Of a DNA stretch of 64,000 nucleotides, positions 32,001 through 44,900 are shown piece after piece (the stretch's first letter is position 1; each line of letters starts with the position of its first letter). The DNA is taken from positions 14,779,376 through 14,843,375 of the forward strand of contig OW285194.1 in assembly GCA_935421135.1 (NCBI GenBank), read 5' to 3'. The notes beneath the pieces were generated by a model that was not told the origin of the DNA, made no database searches, and saw only the letters and a program-made list of their open reading frames with translations. The DNA is from Bugulina stolonifera (Eukaryota; Bryozoa; Gymnolaemata; Cheilostomatida; Bugulidae). Position numbers and translations under genes: made by a program.

Positions 32001-34587
32001 AACTAAGAACTAGGACAGTTGGCTGCGAGAGTGACTCGGAATTCCTTGCCAAGCTGCATGTCCTTAGGATAGCCTTTAACGTAAGCTCCTCCCACTCTCA
32101 TTGCCTCACTTTGCTTCTTTAATGTAAGCTCCTCCCCTTTCCATTCCTCACATTACTCCAATTTTATTGGTTGTTGTTATATTTTTGCTTGTGGAATGTC
32201 AGTCAAGTTGTCTTTAGTTAAATCTGAACTAACATGTACATTTGTTTCATTAGTTACTAGAACAGATTAGCTGGACGTTTCAGTGTTTTGTGTATCATTT
32301 AGCAAATCATGGAAATAGAGGCCAATAAACTGTGGTTTATGCAGACAGGGAAACGGATAATCAGTTGTATATTAAATAAAGCAGAAAGGGTAAGTTACTT
32401 GACTTTATTGCATCTTTTAGGCAAACTTTGACTTACCAAAAACATAGCTGGCCGGGTCAGTTTCTCATTGACCTATTTGTGTTGCATCACAGAGATAGCC
32501 TCATTCCCATAACAGCTTCAGTTTCGTACCCAGTTTTACAAACTTTAATTGTTACCTTGCTGGGTAGGACCCTGTTTTGTACATTGTACTTGAACATTAT
32601 ATTTAGTGTGCTTTACTGCCATACTACTGGAACATTAATTAATCACTTCTGAAACTTTCCCAGGATCCTGTTGATTTCCTTACGGCTATGGCTAGGTTGG
32701 AAGAATTTTTACCCTCTGAGGCTAATTTTGATGTTCTAAAAGTGGAGCTAGGTATGCGAGGGGTAAGTCTGCATATATTCTGCCTCTGTCGTTACTGTTA
32801 CAGTTTCGTAATAATACGTATGTTGTCCTCTGTTTTTCATGTATTTTACAAACCTTCCTGTGCATATGGCATCCAGGAGATGGTCGTAGTATTTACACCT
32901 AAGTGTCATGTTCATTGTGACATTGAGGGGAATGCCAGTCAAGTTCTGCTTTCTGTCTCTCTACCAAATTTCAGCATGAGCACACCCTGTGACCTACTGA
33001 TCCAAGCAGACTAATATAGCTGTGTCTCTAGGCACGACTAGCGGCTTATGTTGAGTGAGGGTCAAGTTGCATTATCCAGTCAGAACTCTGTTTGCAGGTC
33101 AAATGTTTTACCTTATACGATGTGGTCCTAGACTGGGTTCTTATGGATGCATTTGACGACCTGACTAACCCACCCAGTAGTGTGCTAAGTGTGGTGCAGA
33201 ATCGATGGCTATCAGCTGGCCTCAAGGAAACTGCTATATCAACTGCTGTATGGTCCATCCTGAAGGCCAAGAGGCGTATACTTAAGGTAAGTACACGTAT
33301 ACTTAAGGTAAGTACACGTATACTCAAGGTAAGTACACGTATACTTAAGGTAAGTACACGTATACTTAAGGTAAGTACACGTATACTTAAGGTCAGTACA
33401 CGTATACTTAAGGTCAGTCAGTTAAATATAGGATGCCTAAATGCACGGCAGTACCGAAAAATACTAATAAAGCACATACTATCGCGACTAGTGAATTTAC
33501 ATATTATTTTGCAGTACCCTGATGGCTTTATATCTAAGTTCTATGCAATATCAGAATCTGTGAGTCCAGTACTGGCATGGGCTTTCCTCGGCCCTGATGG
33601 CGATGTGAAGACTGCGTGCATGTCGTTCAAGGTAGCCCATACTCTATATTTGTGTGCATGTTTACAGTGCTAAACTAATGTATCTTATGTACAATGATGA
33701 CCTCTATGGCGTCTATGGCTGTATAAGGTTTACTCTCTGTAGAACTACAACCAAAGTCGGTTGGTAGCAGGTATAGAGGCAGCAATATTCAGCATCTAGC
33801 TGTTTTAGTGCAACGCTGAAATCAAACTTTTGTGTATTGTCTCCCCTGAATTGTATCTTCAGGGAAATATGTTATATAATATATATTGTCTTCTGAAGCT
33901 TCCATATAAACTGTAAAAAGCTGACATTTGAAATGAAAATACTGGCTAATCACATGACACGTTAATGGAATTGCCTTCTCTTTATGAGAAAGGCCCAGAT
34001 GACGTGGTCTTTTTTGGCAGGGGTAGAGGAGTTGCCTTGAAGCCATGCTGGCTTTCATGACCTCAATTGTGGCTGGATGCTCTTCCTAACACCACCATGA
34101 CAGGGTTTGTGACAGGGTTTGCGACAGGGTTTGCGACAGGGTTTGCGACAGGGTTTGCGACAGGGTTTGCGACAGGGTTTCGAACCTGGAACCTTCAGCA
34201 TGAAAGCTCAGCATTCTAACCTCTAAGCCACGGCTGCTCCATAATGAAAACGATAACTAGTCTTGGCATATTATAGTAGATTCAATTTTGCTACTTCATT
34301 TTATTGTGAAGTTATCTTCTCTTCAAATTTCAAGAGATCGCAACTCCTTGAAACTCTACAATCATTTCTACTCTTATGGGAAGGGGACAACTCCAAATAG
34401 TTTACCCAAGTAAATAACTTCACAGCCATGTGTTTACTTTTTCTAGGACCACTGTATGAGTTTTATTCAAGACATATTCAACCAGAGTAAAGTTAGGTAT
34501 ACTACATATGATGATATTACTACTGATATAATGTCAGTAGCCAAGAAGAGAGCTCAAAGCATCCTGTCGGTAGTAGATAACTCCTAA
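29069..34587 (+). CDS. Miga: Mitoguardin (FAM73 family), ten exons, 475 aa
   Basis: Exons: 29069-29237, 29623-29858, 30087-30203, 30718-30828, 31919-32080, 32303-32389, 32664-32762, 33098-33286, 33515-33631, 34447-34587. All have GT..AG borders and the 1,428-nt spliced frame is open to TAA. The N-terminus has one membrane span followed by K-R-K-K, as in mitoguardins, which sit in the mitochondrial outer membrane, promote fusion and contact the ER through a FFAT-type motif. Exon 4 has a D-S-F-V-S-A block of that type. Exons 5-9 carry the conserved FAM73 core, including D-A-F-D-D-L, Q-N-R-W-L-S, A-V-W-S-I-L-K-A-K-R-R, P-D-G-F-I and S-P-V-L-A-W. Vertebrate proteins are longer at the N-terminus, so residues before this ATG may exist. 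The exon 8 donor is followed by a tandem array of copies of itself. Confidence 0.93.
29371..29515. repeat. G-rich tandem repeat in Miga intron 1
   Basis: Three units of about 50 bp, each with a run of 7-11 G and a CTACATGTGTAACAGGT-like part. The G runs could form a quadruplex on the coding strand. Confidence 0.7.
30835..31845. repeat. 1-kb minisatellite in Miga intron 4
   Basis: About 1,000 bp of variants of GTGTAGTATGTATGGTTAT. Units of about 21 bp become very regular after 31500 (GTATACATGGTTGTATGTGTA). Long open frames on both strands here are products of the 21-bp period and not genes. Confidence 0.9.
33281..33413. repeat. 21-bp tandem repeat of the exon 8 splice donor (Miga)
   Basis: About six units of CTTAAGGTAAGTACACGTATA directly follow and include the end of exon 8. 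Five carry a full AAG-GTAAGT donor and the last two a weaker AAG-GTCAGT. Each unit is seven codons, so the coding frame stays open (V-S-T-R-I-L-K repeated). Confidence 0.9.
33950..34240 (-). mobile_element. tRNA-derived SINE in Miga intron 9
   Basis: Read on the minus strand, the head starts at 34240 with an A-box-like TGGCTTAGAGG and, some 45 nt on, a B-box-like GGTTCGAAAC. A 12-bp array and a unique body follow. The left limit is approximate. Confidence 0.6.
34099..34180. repeat. 12-bp tandem repeat (GACAGGGTTTGC)
   Basis: Nearly seven perfect or near-perfect 12-bp units, lying just behind the tRNA-like head of the SINE. Confidence 0.9.
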
Positions 34588-35937
34588 CATAGAAGGTACA
34601 AGGGAGATAACTCTCATTGAGGAAATGACTAAAGTTATAACTTTACTGGAGGTAGACAACTCCTGTGAATGTGGGCTAGACACATTAAATTTTACAATGT
34701 TTACAAATTAAAATTACATAGCTGTTGTGCAATTTCTTTTTGTGAATGAAATAATTAATATTGGAGCTAGCCATGAAGATTCATTTGGTTGTAGCTAGTT
34801 GTAGACTAGCGGCTATATTATAATGAGTATTGGTATTATAGACTATGACCTTCTGTAGATTACATCTGTCGTCTATAAGCTAAGCTAGAGTTCTTAGTGT
34901 CCTTTTTAATTGATTGTCAATAAATGGGCGACTTGTTGAGCTTCTATCTTACACGGTTTATGTTCCTATAATCAAGTCAAACATTTACTCTGGATCAGGG
35001 GTGAGGCAACTCCATGGAGACCAGGTCATCTTGGTAACTTTTATTTGTAACCTAAGGTGCTAGATGCCAGCCCATTGGGTCCCATCAACTAAACCGACTA
35101 ATACCAGGAAAATAGAAGGATGTTTCTGAATTTGGCTATTAGAACAATTGGGCTGCTGCCGTCTGGAAAAAAACAGACGAGTACATAATTATACATCCTA
35201 AGCCTACATGGCTAAATGTCCTAGAGCCTCATAATGTCTTTAATTCAAATGGTTTTATGACAGCAGCTAAGCCTTTCACTAGGAAATTGCAGAGCTTTGA
35301 ACTTTGGCCATCAGAGCTTTATTTGCTACCCAATATGTGTAAGGTTCATCAACACCTGTGGCCCAAAATGTGTGATACAAATGTGCTACGAAATGCGTGT
35401 GTACATGTACATGTACATCTGCAGAGAAAGCATGCAGAGATTTATAAAGTGCAAAATACTCTACAGTTACATATATAACCATTTAAACTTTCTGAATTAC
35501 CATACTACAATGTAGTGCTAAACTGTCATGTCGTGTGTTGTGTTAAACATTCTGCTTGACCCCATATTTTAGAATTAAATAATCACACCCTCTCTGTAAA
35601 TGGTAGTAGCTGATCAGTCATCTACAAATCTACAGAAGAAGAACTCAAACAGATCAGGTATGTACTGCTCAATTTACTCTACTTGTGAAATTGATTTTGG
35701 GCTAACAGATATAAGAATAATAGGATTTCACTTATACATGGATACCAAACTTTGGGAATATAAAATATTTTTTATAAGCAACTACAATATTACATAGTTA
35801 TCTCTTTAGTGTGATCTCTGTTGTATAATTCGACTGCAGATTGTCTTTACTATTGTACTACTGTACTACTATTGTACATTATTGTAGAACTTTTGTCTAC
35901 CTCTTTGATTATACTTTATAATTTTATTTCCAGAGAA
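34588..35937. other. Intergenic region between Miga and gene 3
   Basis: An AATAAA at about 34919 may serve as the Miga polyadenylation signal. The rest should contain the gene 3 promoter. An acceptor-like TTTCCAG ends five bases before the gene 3 ATG, so a 5' non-coding exon is likely. Confidence 0.5.
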
Positions 35938-38900
35938 ATGAATCATTACCTTGTCACAACAATAATACATTCATGGATTATTTTATATTTAGCATCTTCT
36001 GCTCTTGGTAAGTGTTTAATATCTCTCTACTGTACTTTATACTCCAAGCCTATTAGGATAGGATGTATGTACCAAGGTAGATAGATATAAAATCTGCAGA
36101 AAATTCTCTGGTAAAAACAGCGTTCCTAGCTCTTTGAAACTAATTCATACAGCTTTGTATGGTAGCACAATAGTATTGTGGTGAACCAGCATAGCCTGCC
36201 CTAGCATGGACTATAATACTTGTGCCTTTACTCTATATATGGAACCTACACTTGCTTGACATTGTTCCAATATCTTATACATGCATGGACATTACTCTCA
36301 TATATAATCTTATACATGCATGGACATTACACTATATCTACTATTATAATCAACTGCTGTATTTATAATGTGCTTATTATTGTTATTATTAGCCAATCAG
36401 GTTGTCGCATTCTTACATGGTTTAATTATGCTATGTGTGCAATTACCTATTATCCTGATTGCTTTATCTAAGTCTTTTACCTGAACACTTTTGGGGCCAA
36501 TGTGTTAGAACACGGCCATACTTATATATATCCATACTGGTATATTGTAAGCACTTTTTGTGCAAGGCCGACCCTTTTGGTGGCCGATGTCGGGCGGAAC
36601 TACGCCATGTTGTTGCGTAAGTTCCGGCCCGATACCTTATCGTACCTTTTCCCGGAAGTGTTATTAGTATAAAAGCCAGCACATTTCTTGTATCAAATCA
36701 GTTGTTGATTGCGCTTGAATAAAGCAACATCTCCTAACTCAACCTAGAGTCTTACTCTTGCAGGCAGGTAGCTCCATCCACAGGTCTTCTTAGACCTAAG
36801 TGGTCGAGCTCATCCTCATACTCATTTAAGCGCTCTTTCTACACTCCTTGTGAGTTCTACATCATCAGACTTTAACCGATCCCGGATTCTTCATGAATCT
36901 AGCGTTGGGTCTACGCCCTTAGATCAATACTACTTCTTTCTACACTCCTTTGGAGTATAAACCTACAGACCTACGTCGACCCTGGACTCTTACATGAGCC
37001 TCAGCCTCGGCCTACGTCTTATTTAACAATCATAGAGCTCAACTAACTGTTCACTCTTTATGTAATGTGTGGAAGTCACCTTGGTCGTCCTCTACTAACC
37101 ACCAAGCGCTTCCCGTACCCTTGCCATATCGGCACTCGTACGTAACCCTACACAGCAAAACATTACAGTATTATAACCTGTGCTACAGTCAGACATGTGA
37201 TTGATGACCTCTGTATCTCAATCAATAGCTTTAGTAAGACGTGCCTTTTCTATTAGTAGTTTACTTCAACAAACACTGACTCAAATACAATCTAACAAAG
37301 ATATTATAAAAAAAACATCCACACCCGTATTGTGCTTCCCATGATGAATACGAACATTATGTCTTTGTATGTTGTACATGCGTGTTTTACGACATACGTA
37401 CATGTACATGCATGTTCACAATTTGGGGACAGACAAAGGAGTCAGTAGGCTATTAAATATGTTAGATAATGAAATCTTACAACAAACAATATCGTTCTGA
37501 TAATAGTCATATAACATCCATGATAGAGAAAATGCAGAAATTGCAGACTATTCTATATTCTATAGTATATAATATTTTTACAGCGCGAGTCCTTCCTGTA
37601 GTATATTGTATAACATTAGCACTACATTAATATTAATTTTATTTACAGCTGTTCCACAGATAAACATAAGTCTGGTGTCACAAGGTGCCCCGCTACAGGA
37701 TGAACCTGTCTTCTATCGTAACGAACTGCTAACTTTTACCTGCAAAGCTGGTGGATTCTCAGACATAACGTCACTAGAGCTGTTTTTTGTTTATTATGTT
37801 GTTGATTTTTCCAAGCCAATTGGTGAGCGCATTGGAGAGAGTGGAGTGGGTAGAAGTGGTTGTGTTAAATACGCAGGAATTTGGAGAGCTAAATCTAACA
37901 TTACATCTATTCCTGGAGTATATGGTCCCCATGTCACAGACAGTCACTGCACAACAAATGCCAGACCACAAGGGTTTTCAGTAAATGTAGTATTAAATCT
38001 AACTGATAAAACTGTTCAGGGTAACTTCCTCTGTAGAGGATATGGAGGGAGTGTAAGAGAAATTTTCGGTTCTAGTTATGAACTTAAGACTCTCAATGGT
38101 GAGTTAGATAGTTACTCATATCAGCTTCCAAATAGTGTAGCTTCAAACATAATCTTTCTATCGAAAAAATACCTTTGGGGGAAATTTTGGAAATTTTACT
38201 GTTTTGTATTGTACGTTAGATCTGAATGATTTATCAAGGTTTAAAGATAGTGATATGCATGGTTAAGTATTTTTATTTTGCCTCAGACCAGCCGAACTAT
38301 ACTATGACAGTCTACCCAAGTGATATTATTGTGGAGGGTGTAGAGTTCAGCTTTAACTGTACTAATGAGGATAACAACTTCAAGTTGCAACCTGGTAAGT
38401 CTCTTAGCAAAGACTCTTTGTCTTCTAGCAGATATTTTGCACAGTAAGTGACAATGGACACATAATACTGTCTTGTAATACTTTTATACATCATAATACT
38501 TTTATGATTAGATTTACCAACTAAAGCTCAATGTTATTTGCTAGAAGGGGAGGTACATACTAACACTTTGAATAGTCTGTCTCCACCTCTGCAGTGTTTT
38601 GAATAGCTAAACATCCGTTACAACACTCTTCTTACCTTTCTTGCTGTCTAGCAAAACGAATAATTAAATAACCTCATGATGTACATTACGCTACAACCAT
38701 GGCAAAAGGGCTAATGTTTTAAAGTTGTCCCATGGTAACTAACCCAAGCAATGGCTTGGCTTGCCTCCTGGTTAAAGCAGTTCCAGATGCCTCCACTGAC
38801 ATTCCTGCAGTAAACAAGTAAGTGTAAGTTTTATACTAGTACAGCATGTCACGGGTAAGTGTAAGTCGTATTGTAATGTTTTATGCTTTGGGTTTCACAC

Positions 38901-41900
38901 GGGTGCCGATGTTAGCACGAGTGTGAGAAGCGCTTGGTAGTGGTAGTGGGCTGCCAAGGTAAACTTCCACACATTACATAAAGAGTGAACAGTTATGTAA
39001 GCTCTTATAGGTATTGTAGAGGACGTAGGCCAACGCTTAGACTCATCAAAGAGTCAGAGGTCGACGTAGGTCCGATGGTTTAAACTCCGTAGGAGTGTAG
39101 AAAGTGTCTATGTTGAAGAGGGGACGTATGTCCGATGCTTAGGCTCATTTAAGAGTCAAGGATCGACTAAGGTCCAAGGTTTATACTCATCAAGGAGTGT
39201 AGTAAGAGACTTATACGAGTATGAGGACGAGCTCGGGCGCTAAAGGTCCAGGGGACCGATGCTGGAGCTGCCTGCCTGCAAGAGTAAGACTCTGTAGGTT
39301 GAGTTAGGAGATGGTGCTTTTTTAGAGCGTAATCAGCAACTGACTTCGTATAGAAAATGTGCTGGCTTTTATACTATTTGAATTTCCAGCAAAAAGGGTG
39401 ACAGGGGGTCGTGCGGTACGATAAGGTATCGTCTCCGGAAATTGCGTAACAAGATGGCTGAAAAGTGCCCGAGGTCCGACCATAAACGGGTCGGCCATGC
39501 ACAAAAGTGCTTACAATCATGAGAAATGAATTATGTATTAAAATGACTAAGATCCAAGATATCGGCCATTACTTATAATAGGCAAAAGGACTTAGAATGG
39601 AAATAGACAATAATGTACTTATTGTAATGGTTTTTGGGGAGTTGTACTGTCGTCCTAAGACGACTCCCTTGTCCAAAATGAAGAGCCTATGAGTGGTGAT
39701 AGGCCTTCTCATTACATGAAAGATCAACAGGTACTGTACTCTTTGCATGGGTATAAAAAGGACATAATTGCTCAGTGATGCACATTATAGGTACTACATG
39801 TATAATATATCCCAGGTAAGTATAAGTCGTATTATATTAGTACAGCATATCACAGGTAAGTATAAGTCATATTATATTAGTACAGCATATCACAGGTAAG
39901 TATAAGTCATATTATATTAGTATAATATATCACAGGTAAGTATAAGTTGTATTATATTAGTACAGCATATCACAGGTAAGTATAAGTCATATTATATTAG
40001 TACAGCATATCACAGGTAAGTATAAGTCATATTATATTAGTACAGCATATCACAGGTAAGTATAAGTTGTATTATATTAGTACAGCATATCACAGGTAAG
40101 TATAAGTCATATTATATTAGTACAACATATCACAGGTAAGTATAAGTCATATTATATTAGTACAGCATATCACAGGTAAGTATAAGTCATATTATATTAG
40201 TACAACATATCACAGGTAAGTATAAGTCATATTATATTAGTACAGCATATCACAGGTAAGTATAAGTCATATTATATTAGTATAGCATATCACAGGTAAG
40301 TATAAGTCATATTATACTAGTACAACATAACAAATTTACTCCTTTGTTAAAAAAACCTACTGCCAGAACACTTGCTATATAACAGATAAAAATGATAATT
40401 CTCTGTACAATGAGAGACATGAGTTACCTGTAGTCAAATTGTTTATGTAATTAACTCATTATCACTGTCACTTTACGTTATTTATACATTATACTACAAC
40501 ATGTAAGTGTATGAGTGTGATTGGGTAAAATCAATTTATAGGTACAGGACTATACACACATGCAAGATACAACTACACATTAGTTATGTCTGGTTCATAG
40601 AATTTAGATGACATGCAGTTACAGCCATGTCATGACTTACAATACCATTTATTCTATGATTCTATCACCAGTTCTTATGCAGAGGAATCAGTCTTATATA
40701 GTACAGTAAAAGTGAGTCATACTACATGTAGTTTTTATAGACTTGGCAGCACAGAATGAAATTAATATAGCCCGTGAATATCAGTGTTTCTTTTGGAGAA
40801 ATTAATGGCATGAAAACAACTACCTACACGCCCACAAAGGCTGATAGGCTTAAAGGAGTTACCCTATCCTGTCATGATCCAGACCGGTATTGTTCAACAA
40901 AATGGAAATTGATTAAAGTGCTAAAGCCTAGATGTAAGTTTTAAGTATGTGGCCCACTCCCATACATACTGTGCATTATGGCTTTACGCCACTCTGTTTT
41001 CATCTGCGTATTTCTCAAACATGCAAAGTAACCACAGTTTCCAGATTGTACAAACAGATATCTCTAATTTCTGGGCCAAAAAATCTGACTCTTATTATTA
41101 TGGTATTACATAATAGTTTTTAGACAGTAAACTTGTATACCAGTGTTAAAAGTGGAACAAATGAGGTGGGTACACGGTGCATACAATCTTACAGATTAGT
41201 TATGCATAGCTATCCATTTAATCTTATAGCAACTTAAGAAATTAGTTAATTACTAAAACAAAAAGAATCACGCTTTGGTGAGATTCAAACCCATGTCCTT
41301 ATGAATGACAATCAAGCACTCTACCATTACACTATCAGGCCCACAGTGACTGTGTGGAGGAAAACTAGCTATTAAAATGATAACCACCAAAATTGAGATG
41401 GGTACACACCGTATACTCCCGTATAACCACACTTTGAACACTGTTGTATACCATTCTAGACAGCTGTGCACTGTGCTTTTCACACTGTACTTTTAAACTA
41501 CAGAGACTTCACAACACTAGCTGCATGAATTGATTTTGTCCTCATTGCGGTGTCATGGTTTCCCATGATCTCATTGTGGTGTCGTGGTTTGCCCTAGGTT
41601 TTATTGTGGTGTCATGGTTTCCCCACAGTCTCATTGTGGTGTCATGGTTTGCCCTAGGTTTCATTACGGTGTCATGGTTATCTGCAACATTTATTCCATG
41701 TCAAGTAGGTAGTGTAAACCTAGCCAGTAGCTCAGTGGTGGTAGATATTTTCTTCTTCATACACTGAGTCATGGCAATATAATGATGCCACTAGTATGCT
41801 GCAAATAGTATTTAAAGTGAGATGAAATTAAGAGATTGTACGAATTCTATTTTTTATAAAATTTCCCTGCCCCCATGTCTGGATATGATCTTAAACCTTT

Positions 41901-44900
41901 AATAGAACAAAAATTTTTCTATTTTCACTCCTGGTATATGAAGTAAACGCACAGCTCTGTTTATCTAATCACACAGATATAGGGTATAGTTTCTGAGCTT
42001 ATTACAAACTGACCACTTTTTTAAATTTGTGTTGAACTCACACATTTCTTTTCCAAAATAGAGAAGCAATTTCATAAAATTGTACTGTGTTATCTAACAT
42101 CTGATTGCAATACTCTTCTAAATATGGTAATTTCATTGGGAATGCAACGTATGACTAGCGATTTACTCAATGTCAGCGTTAATATTAAGGTTCTAGCTGC
42201 CAACCCAAAGAAGCTGAACATCTGAATTTAGTTTGATAACCTGGCTAGCAGACATGCTCTCTAGTATTCCCAAGTCTCTCTGAATGATACCAATCCAGTC
42301 AGCTAAATAGATGATGAATAGATATGCTACTGATTATTGACGGGTAGAATCAGCTACCTTAGTCTGTGGTCATATAATGAATCTGACTCTCCCCTCATTG
42401 TCTATAGATGCACCTGATGACCTGAGACTAACCGTTTACCCAAACACTTCAGTTGTAGAGGGTGAAGAGTTCATGTTCAACTGTACATCAGACAATATCA
42501 ATGCTACATTTGAATACTGTAAGTATCATAAAACTTACAAACTTCTGTGCTAATACTTCAGATAAGCATTAGGAAGAGAGGATGTGTGAGATATAAATCA
42601 TGTGTCTACCCTTGCATGGCGAAGTTAGTCTTGTTCCTATAACCTGTCAATGCATGTATGATTTGGTTAAGGTATGGGTTTATTTGCTCAGTTTGTATTG
42701 CTGGCTCAACTTGAAATATTGTAATGGTTTTTGAGTTTTGGTACTGTCGTCCTGAGACGACTCCCGAGTCCAAAGTGAAGTGCCTATGAGGGGTGCTAGG
42801 CCTTCTCATTACATGAAAGATTAACAGGTACTAGTAGTCAAATAACTACCAAAGACGACCCATATGATTCCGAGTAAATGCTTGTGTGCTATACTGAGAA
42901 AAAGAGTGATCCGACCTAGTAGGAAGTTCGGGTTGCAAGGTCGGAGACCTTAACAACTAGAATGACCTAGCTGCGAAGTGAAAGTCTCTGTATATAAGTA
43001 TAGATGTGTCTTTATTGAGATCCAAGCATAAACTGAGACAACAATTGGAAAAACAATGCCCTTTATATAGTAATAGAACTTCCGGTAGAAAGGCCGACGT
43101 AGGGTCGTCCGGAAATGGCGCAACAATATGGCGGCCGGAAGCCCGATGGCCGACCCAAAATAGGTCGGGTTTGACAAAAGATGCTTAAAATCATCTAGAT
43201 CATATACAAAATCAACATCAAGTATTTCTGAGAGGTCAGACCTCTTTACATGGGTATAAAAAGAGTATAATGACTCAGTAATGCATATAAGAAGTGTAAA
43301 GGTAACATTCAACTACAGAGACAATGAGTACAAGCAGGTATAATGCAAGGGTAAGTATATAAAGAATGTCATGTAGTCGGGAGGCTGCGTGTGACCGTTA
43401 CAATATGCTGAAGTTTAGCACTAGAAGTACATTATATGTATGTATGTATGTACTTGCAGATGTTATTTAATCAAGTGCAGAAACACTAAACCATGAATAA
43501 TTAATTTAATCTGTTGTATACTAAATGTAGATGTGAAAGGTGAAGTGGTTACTTTACCAAAGTATACTCCAGAGAAAGTGGATAGAACTGGTTTCAATAT
43601 ATCGTGTGCAGATGTTGAGTTTAGTGATCTGGATAGTGGTAATGACTATATCACCCTGATGCCTATATGTGAGTCTTTAATCTTCTGGTTATACAGTGAA
43701 AATAATAATTATAATAACTCTCACTTCCAAGAATGTACGTATGTGAGTCTCCAATCCCTTGCAAAAAAGAAACAAAATAATCTTTTATGGGTTTTGAAAC
43801 ATTTTAAAAACATTTCCATTGTTAGCCAAACACTGGAAGAGGTAAGCTGTTGGTGCAATAAATCAGATGAAGTTGTATTTTCAGAACAGAACTGTAAATG
43901 TTTTACATGCACTGATTATAATAATTGTAGATGTACCTGGTAATCTGATATTGACCATCTACCCTAATAATACATCAGTGTTTGAAGGTGAAGAGTTCAA
44001 CTTTACTTGTACCTCTGATGATTCTCTAGCACAGTTTGATTACAGTGAGTCCATTTAGTATACTCTATATTCAGCTATTTCAAATTAATGATTCCTACAT
44101 GTACTATAGAATCCAATGAATACAGCAGTTTAGGTGTTGATCAAGAGAATGAGCATTGAGTGTGGTCTGTTAGCATACTATTTTACTATTTTGGTTGATT
44201 ATTAAAGTAATTATTAGGTACAATGTACATGCATGTAAATACAAGTAAACACTGGATGATCCTAGTACTATATAAATAGTCCTAGTATATTAGGGGAGAC
44301 ACCAAGTTTGAAATTATGGTAGAACACATACTCCATGTTTCAGAATTCTTTCTTTGGAAGATATTTCCAAAAGTAAGTTTCTGTCTCGGCCCATAGTTGA
44401 TCAATACCAGAAACAGTGCAGAGGACAGAATATTGGACCAAAATAATTAGTGTTCTTATTCTTCTTAGTTAAACTCTCTTATTTTCATAGGGCATATTAC
44501 TGTTGTTGCTCTTGGGTCTAATGCTATGAGGTATATAGTTTATAGTGACAGCTAGTTTATGTATTAGACATATCACAGTGAGCTGTTCTTAGTTGGTCAC
44601 AATTAATTAGGTCATACAGTAACCTTATTTCACTATAAAATGAACAAGTGGAATACAGTGGAACTTGCTTAATTCAACTTTTGATAATTCAAAAGCTGGG
44701 TTAGTTCAAACTGTTAGCCTTGGTCCTTGCTTAGCACTATATAAATGGCTTCATATAATTCAAACTTACCATTTGCAATTAAAACTTCATGCAGCTTAGG
44801 CTAGCACTATAATCAATGCTAATACTATCACAGCCAGCATTAGTTATCTAATAATCGCTGCTAGTAGTTAATAGTTTCTGCTCAAACTAAGCTGGGAAAA

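Noticed and set aside
34175..34240. Functional tRNA gene
   Set aside because: A and B boxes are present but stems do not pair well and the sequence runs into a repeat body; the same holds at 41270, 45960 and 47000. They are better read as tRNA-derived SINEs.
39800..40327. CRISPR-like array
   Set aside because: Units are contiguous 40-bp repeats with no unique spacers, in an animal intron.
43533..43943. 136-aa frame reading through gene 3 exon 6
   Set aside because: Only the part to 43668 is exon; the rest is intron read-through past a good GTGAGT donor.
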